From NCBI RefSeq assembly GCF_000420465.1, contig NZ_ATUZ01000011.1, forward strand, positions 124,001 to 188,000: 64,000 bases of DNA. The letters run 5' to 3'. This document shows positions 27,639 to 36,900 of the stretch, one piece after another. The notes under the pieces were generated by a model, which was not told the DNA's origin, made no database searches, and worked only from the letters and a program-made list of their open reading frames with translations. Made by a program: the position numbers and the translations under genes. Within the stretch, counting starts at the first letter, position 1. The number at the start of each line of letters is the position of its first letter. The stretch is from Desulfovibrio desulfuricans DSM 642. GTDB taxonomy: Bacteria; Desulfobacterota; Desulfovibrionia; Desulfovibrionales; Desulfovibrionaceae.

Positions 27639-27658
27639 GCTGATCCTGGAAATTTGTT

Positions 27659-27678
27659 TTGAGAATTTTCATTCTCAA
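27659..27678. promoter_or_regulatory. Operator-like 20-bp palindrome before the flavodoxin gene
   Basis: TTGAGAAT (27659-27666) and ATTCTCAA (27671-27678) are separated by TTTC. It is at -21 to -40 from the start codon, where a repressor would block initiation. It resembles but does not fit the spacing of a Fur box. Confidence 0.55.
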
Positions 27679-27804
27679 CGCGTATGATGCGCTCTTTGGC
27701 GAACGCGCACTCATAATGGCGGTGCGGCCTGGTCGGCGGCTTCATCACTACATAGATGTCAAAGCTGCGCTTACAGCCAACAGCGCGGTATCAAATGAAT
27801 GAAT

Positions 27805-28491
27805 CTATGCTTCGGCCCTTTCGCGCAGGGCGTTGGCATCAAGCAGAATGATGCGGCGGCGGTCGCGGTCAATGAGACCGGCTGATGCCAGGGCGCTGAG
27901 TTCCCGGCTCAGGCTCTCGCGGCTTATGCCCATCTGGCGGGCCAGGGTTTCCTGGGTGACGCCCATGCTCAGGGTGGCGCTTTTTTCCATTTTTGCCCTG
28001 TGCAGCAGCCATGCCGCTACCCGGCCCGAAACGGAAATGCGACCCTGCGACCCCGCAATCTTGTTGATGAACAGGCGTTGGCGCAGGCTCATGGCCGCCA
28101 GCATGGCGACTCCCAGGGCCGCGTCGTTGCGCAGGGCTTCAAGCAGGGCCTTGCGTTCCAGCCGTAAAACTACGCCGTTCTGCACCCCGATAGCCGTTAC
28201 AGGCAGGCCTTCTTCATAAAAAAGCACCCCTGCGTCCAGCATTCTGCCGCAACGCACAAGGTGCAGCACACATTCCTTGCCCTGAGCCGAATGGCGGCAC
28301 AACTTGACCATGCCCGAGAGCAGCAGCATGGCATCGGCAGTGGCTTCACCCTCGCGAAAAAGTGTCGCGCCCTGGCTGAATGGCTGCACACGGGCGTGCA
28401 GGGCCAGCTTTTGGCGTTCAGTATCCGACATGGCCGCAAAAGGGCCGGTTTGCAAGGCAGCATGGATGGTTTGCAGGTCGCTGTTTTCCAT
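27805..28491 (-). CDS. Crp/Fnr-family transcription regulator
   Basis: 228 residues: cyclic-nucleotide-type beta-roll (about 15-125), long dimer helix (about 125-150) and a winged HTH whose recognition segment is VTQETLARQMGISRESLSREL. The N-terminus lacks the four cysteines of FNR and the His/Cys haem pattern of CooA, so it is not an obvious Fe-S sensor. HcpR/DNR-like sensing of NO or redox is possible. GGGGAGACGAG precedes the ATG. A TGTGA-N6-TCACA site lies 150 bases upstream, suggesting autoregulation. Confidence 0.88.
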   Translation of the reverse strand: MENSDLQTIHAALQTGPFAAMSDTERQKLALHARVQPFSQGATLFREGEATADAMLLLSGMVKLCRHSAQGKECVLHLVRCGRMLDAGVLFYEEGLPVTAIGVQNGVVLRLERKALLEALRNDAALGVAMLAAMSLRQRLFINKIAGSQGRISVSGRVAAWLLHRAKMEKSATLSMGVTQETLARQMGISRESLSRELSALASAGLIDRDRRRIILLDANALRERAEA

Positions 28492-28895
28492 CTCGTCTCC
28501 CCTCAGACCGCAGCATGTACGCGGGCGGTCTGGTATTGCAGTTTCGTTTACGTCTGTACGGAACGCCTCAGTGCCATCGGCTGACTGCAAGGCCTGTTGT
28601 CAGCAACACTGGCAATACACCAGAAATGACCGGGATGTTCTGTGACCAAGATCACAAAAACTTGCAATTCAAAGCTGCATTTCAGGCTAAAGCAAAGCAA
28701 CATGGTGTATATTAAGGTGATTTTAGAACAGGGTGCAAGTGAAATGAATTAACTGTTCTGCAAGGATGTTCCCGAAAATCCTTGCCATGAAATGCGAGCA
28801 GGCAGAATGTTGCCTGCCGTAGCCGGCATTACAAGTAGCAACGGCTTTACAGGCAGCAATCTGCGGGTATGCGCGGCATTTTCATAAAGCGCAAA
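28492..28895. other. Intergenic region upstream of the Crp/Fnr gene
   Basis: About 400 bases. It holds the regulator's promoter region, the TGTGA-N6-TCACA site and an AT-rich stretch around 28,655-28,760. I see no gene. Confidence 0.55.
28641..28656. promoter_or_regulatory. Perfect Crp/Fnr-type binding site
   Basis: TGTGA (28641-28645) N6 TCACA (28652-28656), fully palindromic half-sites, in the gap between cooF and the crp/fnr gene. Confidence 0.7.
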
Positions 28896-28939
28896 GCCTC
28901 GGCGCAGAAGTCGGGATAATCCGACTGCCGCGCCGAGGC
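28896..28939 (-). terminator. Terminator of the coo operon
   Basis: GCCTCGGCGC (28896-28905) pairs with GCGCCGAGGC (28930-28939), with a nested AGTCGG/CCGACT stem. It is 28 bases past the cooF stop. Confidence 0.8.
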
Positions 28940-28966
28940 CTGAGTGTGCAGAGTGGGCAGAAGCGC

Positions 28967-29935
28967 TTACTTCTTGCCGCCCTTCCTGGTTGCCTTTTTG
29001 TTGCTCTTGGCAGGCTTGGAGGCCGCAGCCTTGGGCGCTGCCGGGGCAGCCTCGGGCTTGGTTTCAACCGGTGTCGCCGCAGCGAGTTCCGTTGCCGGGG
29101 CTTCAGCCGCAGGCTCCGTCTTGACTTCAGGCGCGGGCGCTGGGGCTTCTTCCACTACCGGAGCGGTATTGGCTTCGGCAGGGGCTTCCACAGGAGCCTC
29201 GACCTTGGGTTCCTCGGCCTTGGGCGCTACGGGAGATTCCACAACAGGTGCCGGAGCCGCTGCTTCCGCCACAGGGGCGGCAGGGGCTTCAGCCTTGGCT
29301 TCTTCAGGGGTGCGGCCAGCAGCGGTCACGGATGCACGGGGCCCGGGTTCGGCCACGGGAGCGGCGGGTTTTTCCGGCGCGCCTTCAATGGCGGGCTTCT
29401 TTTCCGGCGCGGGGGCTTCCACCACAGAACCGTCTGCCAGCACCAGCGAAAGGGCGTGGGCCGGGCAGGCTTCCATGCAGGCGGTGATGCGCTTGCCGTT
29501 TTCCATGCGCCATGCGCGGCACATGTCGCAGCGCACGGCCACTTCGCGGCGGGCGCGCTGGGCCAGGGTTTCACCATCGTCGCCATCCACGGAGGGCATG
29601 CCGATGGTGTCAAGGGTGATGGTGCCGTAAGGGCATGCAGCGATGCACATCTTACAGGCAACACAGTATTGTACACGCATGATGATGCGGCCATCGGCAT
29701 CCTGCTGCAGTGCGCCGGTGGGGCACACGTTGGCGCAGGGCGCGTGGTCGCACTGGTGGCAACGCACGGTGGTCTTGAAGCCTTCGGCCTTGACCACCTG
29801 TACGCGCGAAACCAGTTCGTCGCGGTGTTTCATGGCCTCTTTAAAGCTCATGCCGTGGTGGGCGGCAATGCAGGCCACTTCACAGCGGCGGCAGGCGCGG
29901 CATTTGTCGGGTACGACCTGGATATGTTCAGTCAT
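28967..29935 (-). CDS. cooF: CooF-like ferredoxin with long Ala/Pro/Glu tail
   Basis: 322 residues. Residues 1-165 hold four [4Fe-4S] cysteine groups (C12/C15/C18/C22; CHQCDHAPCANVCP; CVACKMCIAACP; CDMC...CMEACP), the plan of CooF/HycB electron carriers. Residues from about 170 on are a repetitive Ala-Pro-Glu-Val tail ending in a lysine-rich SKPAKSNKKATRKGGKK. That tail is not part of the family. In the Coo system CooF passes electrons to the hydrogenase. It overlaps hypA by eight bases and closes the operon. Confidence 0.88.
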   Translation of the reverse strand: MTEHIQVVPDKCRACRRCEVACIAAHHGMSFKEAMKHRDELVSRVQVVKAEGFKTTVRCHQCDHAPCANVCPTGALQQDADGRIIMRVQYCVACKMCIAACPYGTITLDTIGMPSVDGDDGETLAQRARREVAVRCDMCRAWRMENGKRITACMEACPAHALSLVLADGSVVEAPAPEKKPAIEGAPEKPAAPVAEPGPRASVTAAGRTPEEAKAEAPAAPVAEAAAPAPVVESPVAPKAEEPKVEAPVEAPAEANTAPVVEEAPAPAPEVKTEPAAEAPATELAAATPVETKPEAAPAAPKAAASKPAKSNKKATRKGGKK

Positions 29936-30311
29936 GGTCCGTTTCCTCGGATGCAACGTGCAGGGCCATAAGCGTCATCCCATGACCCCCGTTGAAGTGG
30001 ATGTTTTCGCCGCCGCAACTGGGGCAGACGAAATGCCGTTGCGTCAGGCTGAATTCATGTCCGCACTGATTGCAGGTACAGGCCAGGGGCGCGCAGGCAA
30101 GCGTAAGCTTTGCGCCCTCGGCAAGGGTCCCTTCCGCCAGCAGTTCAAAGCAGGCGGTGAGCGTTTGCGCTTCCACGCAGGCAAGCAGGCCCAGTTCGCA
30201 CTGGAATTCCGCAATACGGCTGACCGGAGATTCCGGATGCGCCTTATTGTGGTCTTCCACAGCCTTGATGGCCATGTTCAGTAGTCCCTGAACCAGCGTT
30301 GCCTCATGCAT
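29928..30311 (-). CDS. hypA: Hydrogenase nickel-incorporation protein HypA
   Basis: 127 residues. The N-terminal MHEATL motif supplies His2 for nickel, and two CxxC pairs (CNQCGHEF and CPSCGG) form the zinc site. It delivers nickel to the large subunit of [NiFe] hydrogenases, here CooH encoded directly upstream. The operon position between cooH and cooF matches the gene order I recall for the coo cluster of D. vulgaris. Confidence 0.95.
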   Translation of the reverse strand: MHEATLVQGLLNMAIKAVEDHNKAHPESPVSRIAEFQCELGLLACVEAQTLTACFELLAEGTLAEGAKLTLACAPLACTCNQCGHEFSLTQRHFVCPSCGGENIHFNGGHGMTLMALHVASEETDHD

Positions 30312-30337
30312 GGATCAAACTCTCCAACCCTTTATGC

Positions 30338-31420
30338 CTAGCGTTCGGTGCAGGAAACGCATGGGTCGATGCTGTTGGTTATCAGCGCCACATCGGCCAC
30401 CTTGCAGTCACGCATCATGACGCCCAGGGCCTTCCAGTTCATGTAGGAAGGCACACGCCATTTGAGGCGCGAGGGCATATCCGTGCCGTTGGTGCGAATG
30501 TAGTAAAACACTTCGCCGCGCGGGGCTTCGGTGCGGGCGCAGGCCTCTGCCGTGCGGATCTGGCGCATGGGTGCCGTGATCTCGCCCTCGGGCATCCTTT
30601 CGATGCACTGGCGGATGAGGCTGAACGATTCAAATATCTCATGCAGCCGCACCATGGTGCGTGAGTTCACGCAGCAGCCGTGCTCAAGAACCGAGTTGAA
30701 GTTCAGCTTGCCGTAGGCGGCGTAAGGCGAATCCTTGCGCACGTCGATGGCAACGCCGGAACCGCGGGCCACGGGGCCAACAATGCCAAGATGCACTGCG
30801 TCTTCCTTGGGCAGCAGGCCAAGGCCCTTGGTGCGGCCAAGAACCATGCCGTTGGTGGCGTAGATCTCGCGGATTTCATCCACCTGCGGTTCAACCTTGG
30901 CAAGGGTCTTGAGCATGTAGTCCAAAAGCTCGGGGGTGACGTTGTACTTAACGCCGCCGATGCAGTTGGCCGCCAGATTCATGCGGTTGCCGTAGACGGT
31001 TTCCTTGAGATCCTGCATCATTTCACGCACTTCCATCACGTGCATGAACAGCGACTTGAAGCCGATGATATGCGCCTGAATGGCCGTGTTGAACAGGTGC
31101 GAGGCAATGCGCTTGATTTCTTCAGCCACCACGCGCAGGTAGCAGGCGCGCTCGGGAATGGTGATGCCGAGCACGTTTTCCACCACCATGCTGTAGGTGA
31201 AGGAGTGGCTGTTGGAGCACAGCGAGCACACGCGTTCGGTAAGGGTGACGTTCTTGACGAGGTTGCGCTGGGTAGCCATGGCTTCCATGCCGCGGTGCAC
31301 GTGACCGGAGGTCAGCTCCACGTGGCGAACCGTTTCACCCTCCACCGTGAGGTGGAAATATACCGGTTCCTCAAGGGCCACGTGTACGGGGCCCAGAGGC
31401 ATGGTGAAGGTGTTACTCAT
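30338..31420 (-). CDS. cooH: Group 4 [NiFe] hydrogenase large subunit CooH
   Basis: 360 residues. The nickel ligands are C65 and C68 in CSLCSNSH and C354 and C357 in the C-terminal DPCVSCTER, so this is an active-type [NiFe] site and not the NuoD form. The short tail after DPCxxC suggests little or no C-terminal processing, as in CooH. It is related to NuoD/Ech-E. It catalyses proton reduction or hydrogen oxidation at the cytoplasmic face of a membrane complex. AAGGAGCGCAACC precedes the start, which overlaps cooU by eight bases. Confidence 0.95.
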   Translation of the reverse strand: MSNTFTMPLGPVHVALEEPVYFHLTVEGETVRHVELTSGHVHRGMEAMATQRNLVKNVTLTERVCSLCSNSHSFTYSMVVENVLGITIPERACYLRVVAEEIKRIASHLFNTAIQAHIIGFKSLFMHVMEVREMMQDLKETVYGNRMNLAANCIGGVKYNVTPELLDYMLKTLAKVEPQVDEIREIYATNGMVLGRTKGLGLLPKEDAVHLGIVGPVARGSGVAIDVRKDSPYAAYGKLNFNSVLEHGCCVNSRTMVRLHEIFESFSLIRQCIERMPEGEITAPMRQIRTAEACARTEAPRGEVFYYIRTNGTDMPSRLKWRVPSYMNWKALGVMMRDCKVADVALITNSIDPCVSCTER

Positions 31421-31952
31421 GGTTGCGCTCCTTGTCATTGAGAATGCGTTCCCAGAGGTCGGTGGTGCAGGCCCCGTTCATCATGATGGACAGGGGCACG
31501 GCCTCGTTGAGAATGCCTGCGTCAAGCTCTTCATCCAGAAACAGGCGCGTTGGATTGGGGTGGCCTGTAACCTGAATGCCGTAGAGTTCCATCATTTCCC
31601 GTTCGTGCCAGTCGGCATTGGCAAACAGGGGGGTGATGGAGGGCACGGTGGGCCACTCGCCGTTAAGGGTCACAGTCATGTTGTAAACCACGCCGTCCAG
31701 CTCAAAGTGGTAGCAAACTTCCTGCATGGGTTCGCTGAGCTGGCGGCGGTTGTAAGCGGTGGTCATGCACAGGCGCGCCTTGGCTTCGCTCATGATGGCG
31801 GCGGCATCCTGCAACATGCGGGGCGTACCCAGCCTGAACCAGTGAAAAGCGTTGCCGAAGCTGTCCGTGCTGTGGTGTACGGCGTCGTCTTCGGTACACA
31901 GGGCTGAAAGCCCCTCGATGACTTTGGCGTTGCCGTTAATTGTCTCTTGCAT
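31413..31952 (-). CDS. cooU: CooU, NuoC-like hydrogenase subunit
   Basis: 179 residues. The C-terminal half is NuoC-like: GEWPTVPSITPLFANADWHEREMMELYGIQVTGHPNPTRLFLDE carries the conserved E-R-E...D/E-x-x-G pattern of the 30-kDa subunit. It bridges the large subunit to the rest of the peripheral arm. The N-terminal half is less conserved. GGAG precedes the ATG, and the end overlaps cooH. Confidence 0.9.
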   Translation of the reverse strand: MQETINGNAKVIEGLSALCTEDDAVHHSTDSFGNAFHWFRLGTPRMLQDAAAIMSEAKARLCMTTAYNRRQLSEPMQEVCYHFELDGVVYNMTVTLNGEWPTVPSITPLFANADWHEREMMELYGIQVTGHPNPTRLFLDEELDAGILNEAVPLSIMMNGACTTDLWERILNDKERNHE

Positions 31953-31975
31953 ATGTTCTCCGCGGGTATGAACCG

Positions 31976-32554
31976 CTAATCCTTGGTGGGAGCGGCAGAA
32001 GTGACGCTGGTCGCCGCTGCCTCGCCGCTTGCGGCGGGCAGTACGCAGGCATTGCGTTTGGCGTCCTCAAGCTGGCGGCATTTGGGGCAGAGCCTGCGCG
32101 TCAGATCCCTGTCGATTTCATCATTATAGGCATAGAGCTTTTCGGCCAGCTTTTTGGGCAGGGGGCGCATAAGCTCGCCGCAACCGGCGCAGGGTTCGTA
32201 GCGAATCGTCTGCTGTTCGATGCGGTTGAATTTTTCCGATTCCGGATGCGCGGTGTGCCAGTCGGTCGTGATGCTCATGGCCCCGGTGGGGCAGTAATGG
32301 CGGCATGAGGCGCACAGGCAGCAGGAGTTTTGCCATATGGTGATGGTAAAACCCTTGCGGTCGGGCAGCGGCGAGATGTTGATGGCCCCTGCCGCGCACG
32401 AGTGACGGCAGATGCCGCAGCCCATGCACAGATCGGGATCCACAACAGCCTTGCCGCGAAGCCTTTCGGGGGTGAAGGTTTCGCCCAAGGGGAAGGGGTC
32501 GGTACTTGGACCTTCCAGCAAATTGCGGAACAGAACTTTCAGAAAGCCCGCCAT
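31976..32554 (-). CDS. cooX: CooX, NuoI-like two-cluster ferredoxin subunit
   Basis: 192 residues. Two [4Fe-4S] motifs (CMGCGICRHSC and CCLCASCRHYC) lie between residues 42 and 90. An extra CAGCGELM...CPKCR pair in the C-terminal part looks like a zinc ribbon. The protein wires electrons from CooF to CooL. A GGAGGAG site overlaps the end of cooL, and only one base separates the two genes. Confidence 0.92.
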   Translation of the reverse strand: MAGFLKVLFRNLLEGPSTDPFPLGETFTPERLRGKAVVDPDLCMGCGICRHSCAAGAINISPLPDRKGFTITIWQNSCCLCASCRHYCPTGAMSITTDWHTAHPESEKFNRIEQQTIRYEPCAGCGELMRPLPKKLAEKLYAYNDEIDRDLTRRLCPKCRQLEDAKRNACVLPAASGEAAATSVTSAAPTKD

Positions 32555-32555
32555 A

Positions 32556-33005
32556 TCACTCCTCCACGCCCAGTTTTTTCAGCCAGATGGAACGCGCCAG
32601 CACCACAGCCTCAAGAATGGCCTGTGGACGAGGCGGGCAACCGGGCACGTTGACGTCTACCGGGATGTAGCGGTCAAGCGGGCCTTCAATGGAATAGCCT
32701 TCGCGGAACACGCCACCCGAGATGGGGCAGATGCCCACCGCCACAGTGACCTTGGGTTCGGGAATTTCGTTCCACACTTTAAGCACGCGGTCGCGCACCC
32801 TGGTGGTCAGCGGGCCTGTTACAAGCACAATGTCGGCATGGCGGGGGCTGCCGCAATAGCGGCAACCCAGGCGTTCCACGTCATAGCGCGGAATACAGGC
32901 CGTGGTTGCCAGTTCCACGTCGCAACCGTTGCACGAGCCAGCGTTGATGCGGAAAAGCCACGGCGACCGCACGGAGAGTTTTTTAAGCATGTTATCCAGC
33001 GACAC
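32556..33005 (-). CDS. cooL: CooL, NuoB-like hydrogenase small subunit
   Basis: 149 residues. The proximal [4Fe-4S] ligands are seen as CNGCD (C25, C28), GICPISGG and VPGCPPRP, the pattern of NuoB and group 4 hydrogenase small subunits. It passes electrons to the [NiFe] site in CooH. The start codon is GTG with AAGGAGG six bases upstream. It lies 10 bases after cooK. Confidence 0.93.
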   Translation of the reverse strand: MSLDNMLKKLSVRSPWLFRINAGSCNGCDVELATTACIPRYDVERLGCRYCGSPRHADIVLVTGPLTTRVRDRVLKVWNEIPEPKVTVAVGICPISGGVFREGYSIEGPLDRYIPVDVNVPGCPPRPQAILEAVVLARSIWLKKLGVEE

Positions 33006-33015
33006 GTCGGCCTCC

Positions 33016-33972
33016 TTACATCACCCAGACCAGTATAAGGCTGCACAGCGCAAGCGCCGTGGGCACAGTTATGTAAAAACGGAAGGCCTGGTCAATGCGG
33101 AAGCGCCCGGTGGCCGATTTGACCAGCGTGAGCCCAAGGCACTTGAGCAGGAACCAGACCAGATTTACCAGCCATATGTCAGATATGGTGCCGGGGAAGA
33201 AAAGCGCAACCCCCAGGCCCAAAACTACAAAGGTCTTGAGAGCGGACGTGATCTGGAACAGGGCCAGCAGTGGGCCGCCGTATTCCAGCAGGGGGCCTTC
33301 AATCAGTTCAGTTTCCGCCTCGGGGATATCAAAGGGCACAACGCCCATGGTGCCGGGCAGGAAGATCAGATAGGCCAGCAGAGCGGGAATCATGGTCGGG
33401 TTGAACCCGAAGGAACCCACCTGCTGCTGCATGGCGACGATCTTGAGCAGCGAGAATTCCGCGCCCCAGGCACCGCCGCTCAGCACCTTGCCCGTGAGCA
33501 TGGCGACAGAGAGCAGAATCATGAGCAGCGGCGTTTCATAGGCCAGCATCAGCATCATTTCGCGCGAGAAGCCCACAGCGCCGTAGGGCGAACTGGAGGC
33601 CGAGCCACCCAGCATGATGGCCATGGCCGGGATGGGCAGCAGGTAGAAGATCACCAGCAGGTCGCCCATGTTGAACAGGCCGTTGAACACGCCGGGGATC
33701 GGGATAAAGGCCGCGCACACGGCCATACCCGTGAAACCGAACACCGGGGCCATCAAAAAGGCCGAGCGGCAGGCGGTTTTGGGGATAAGGGTTTCCTTGG
33801 TCAGCAGCTTGGCTATGTCGAGCCAGGGCTGGATCAGCGGGGGGCCGACGCGGCGCTGCAGCCGCGCTTCGACCCGGCGGTCAAGTCCTTTGAAGAACAT
33901 GGCCACCAGCAGGGCAAAGGCCCCGCCGGGGAAGATGCACATGTGCAGTATGGCAAGCAGGGTGTCGCTCAT
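33016..33972 (-). CDS. cooK: CooK, NuoH-like membrane subunit
   Basis: 318 residues with about eight helices. NuoH landmarks include RVGPPLIQPWLDIAKLLTKE near residues 41-60 and FDIPEAETELIEGPLLEYGG near 220-240, a loop that contacts the peripheral arm. It couples electron transfer to ion movement. Its ATG shares one base with the cooM stop (TGATG). Confidence 0.94.
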   Translation of the reverse strand: MSDTLLAILHMCIFPGGAFALLVAMFFKGLDRRVEARLQRRVGPPLIQPWLDIAKLLTKETLIPKTACRSAFLMAPVFGFTGMAVCAAFIPIPGVFNGLFNMGDLLVIFYLLPIPAMAIMLGGSASSSPYGAVGFSREMMLMLAYETPLLMILLSVAMLTGKVLSGGAWGAEFSLLKIVAMQQQVGSFGFNPTMIPALLAYLIFLPGTMGVVPFDIPEAETELIEGPLLEYGGPLLALFQITSALKTFVVLGLGVALFFPGTISDIWLVNLVWFLLKCLGLTLVKSATGRFRIDQAFRFYITVPTALALCSLILVWVM

Positions 33973-36900
33973 CAGCGGTTCTCCTTGGCGGGCTTATTGC
34001 CGCCCATAAGGCCGAGGATTTCCCCGAAAATGCTGGAGGGCTTCATGCGGCTGGTGGACGTTTCGACCGGCAAACCGCAGGTGTGGACGTCAATTTCGCG
34101 CAGGCGGGTAAAGCGCAGCACGAACCAGCGTCCGCCAGCAAAAGCAAGGGCCATCATGACGAACATGCCTGTGGCGTTCCATGCGCCGGGGCCGGAAAGT
34201 ACGCCGGACAGACCCACGTTGAGCGGCATAAAGCCGTATTCAGCCAATACGTTGTTGATGGGCCCAAGGGCCAGGCCGGGAAATACGCCCGTGATCACGC
34301 AACTGGCAGCCAGAATGCCCATGGGCACGCGCATGATCAGCGGGGCCTCATGCACATCGTGCAGGTTGGGCGAGGGCTGGCCCAGGAAGGCCGCATGCAT
34401 GAACTTGGCGATGTAGGCCATGGTCAGCACGCTGCCGATCAGGGAGATCAGCGCCAGGAAGGGCTGGCCCGCTTCCATGAGGGCATGGTAGATAAGCCAT
34501 TTGGACGAGAATCCGCTGGTGGGCGGCACGCCCACAACCGAAAGTCCGGCAATGGCGAACATGGCAAGGGTAAAGGGCATGTGGCGGCCAATGCCGCCAA
34601 GGTCTTCCAGCGTTTCCCTGTGGGTGGCAAACATGACTGCGCCGCACACAAGGAACAGCAGATCCTTGAAGAATACGTGGTTGATCACATGCAGCATGCC
34701 GCCCGCGTAGCCCAGAGCGCCGCCAGCGGCAACCGCCAGCACCATGTAGCCAAGCTGGCTCACCGTGGAATAGATGAACACAAGCTTGATGACGTTGGTG
34801 CGCAGGGCCTGCACGGCAGCCATGATGATGGTGATGCCGCCGATCCACATGGCAACGGTGCTGATGATGTTCTGCTCCATGCCGCCCAGCACGCCGGACA
34901 GCATAAAGCCGCCGCCAAGCAGCATGAACAGCTTGATGAGGCCGAGGATGGCGCTCTTAAGCAGCACGGACGATATGTAGCCGGAAACAGGCGTGGGGGC
35001 CAGGGCCGGGTGCATCTGCCAGTCAATGCGGAAGGGCAGCTGGGCCGCCTTCATCAGGAAACCGGCAGCCAGCAGGGCCATGCCGAGCCACGCCGCGCCG
35101 TGGGGAATGTAAGGTGCGGCACCCGTGAGCAGGGTGGCGTTGAAAGGCGTGAACGGCCCCACAACGCACAGGCCCAGGAAGATGAAACCCGCGCCGAACA
35201 CGTTGAAGATAAAGTATTTGAAGGCCTCGCGCAGCGAGTCCTTGTCGCCCTCATGGGCAATGGCCAGATACAGCGTCCACGAGCTCATGATTTCCCAGAA
35301 CAGGAAGAAGCTCAGCATGTACTGGCTGGCGGCCATGCCCACCAGACCGCCGCACATGGCGGTAAAGGCGCAGTAGAAGCGCCACTGGCGGTGGCTGTGT
35401 TCCATGTAGCCAAGGGCGTAGGCCATGTTGACCGCGCCAAGCACAGGAACCACCAGGGCAAAGCAGAACGACAGCGTATCCAGATCGCGGCCAAACAGGA
35501 TGACCAGCAGCGCGGTGAACAGCAGCACGCCCACGCTGGCCCATCCGGCCTTTTTGCGGTCACGGTAGAACAGGGCGGGCAGCACTGCGCCAAACACAGG
35601 AACAACCACGAAGATGGGCCAGGATACATTCATGGCCAGGAGCACATCGGGGTCGTTGAGGTTGGGCGTAAAGCACATGGATGCCACTGGCACCACAAGG
35701 TTCATGGCAAGCTGCGGGGCAAGGCCCATGATAACGCAAATGCCTGCCAGAATCGCCAGACCGATCTGCATGCTGCGCGGCGCTTCGGTCACGGCGGGCA
35801 GGTCGGCGGGGCGTTCTTCGAACACAAGGGTTTTCAGAATGCGCGTATAGTAGATCAGACCCACCAGCGAGCCGCCCAGAATCAGGGCCGCCAGCCAGAT
35901 GTGCCCGGCGGTGGTGGCCGCCTGAATCATCAGGAACTTGCTGTAGAAAGCGCCAAAAGGCGGCAGGCCCATGATGCTCACAAGGCCGATGCCCATGCAG
36001 GCAACGGTCACGGGCATCTGGCGGCCAAGGCCGCGCAGGTCTGCAAGCTTGCGGCTGCCCGCGCGCATGATGAGAGCGCCGGCTCCAAGGAAGAGCAGGT
36101 CTTTCATGATGGCGTGGTTGAGCATGTGCCAAAGCGCGCCTGTGGTCGAAAGCCACGTGCCTACGCCGAGCACCAGAGCGATTTCACCAATCTGCCCGAG
36201 GGTCGAATAGGCCAGCATGCGTTTTATGTCGTCCTGGCGCAGAGCCATGATCTCGCCAAAGATCAGGGTTGCCGCGCCCATGGCCACAAGGCCGGTGCCC
36301 AGCCAGGAAAGGCCGAACAGGCCTGGCATGCCCATGATCATGGGCCGCATGAGCAGCACTGCCACTATGCCGAACACGCCCATCTTGGTGATGATACCCG
36401 AAAGGGGACCAGACACCGAGGAAGGCGCGGCGGGGTGGGCGTCAGGCAGCCATGAGTGCAGGGGCACAAGACCCATCTTCACGCCAAAGCCAGCCAGGCA
36501 GAGCACAAACGCGCCCTGCATCAGCCCGAACGAAAGCGAAGGATCGCCCAGCAGCAGAAGGCCGGGCAGCATGAACAGCGCGCCGCCCGCGCACATTACA
36601 TAATATTTGAGGCCAGCATCGTAGGCGCTACGGTTGTTCTCATGCACCACCAGAAAGTAGGAGGCGAAGGTCATGAGTTCCCAGTAGCCATACATGGTCG
36701 CCGAGTCGGCGGCGGAAACAATGCCCGCCAGCGATGCGAATGTCAGCAGCAGGAAGAACCAGTAGCGGCCCTGACGTTCGTGGATGTAGCTCAGCGAGTA
36801 AATACTGACGACCAGACCCACAACGGCGATCATAACCAGAAAGAGTTTGGCCGTGGGGCCCGCCGGGGTGGCGATGGTGGTCGCCAGCGCCAGGGCGGAG

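Noticed and set aside
27805-28491. The Crp/Fnr protein as CooA
   Set aside because: It lacks the CooA haem-ligand pattern, and FNR-type cysteines are also absent.
28944-29971. Gly/Ala/Ser-rich plus-strand frames that look like a repeat surface protein
   Set aside because: They are antisense to the Ala/Pro/Glu tail and clusters of CooF.
34083-36455. 790-codon open frame on the plus strand, His/Gly/Gln-rich
   Set aside because: It is exactly antisense to cooM. Its composition is the usual mirror of membrane-protein codons in GC-rich DNA, and it has no ribosome site or family motif.
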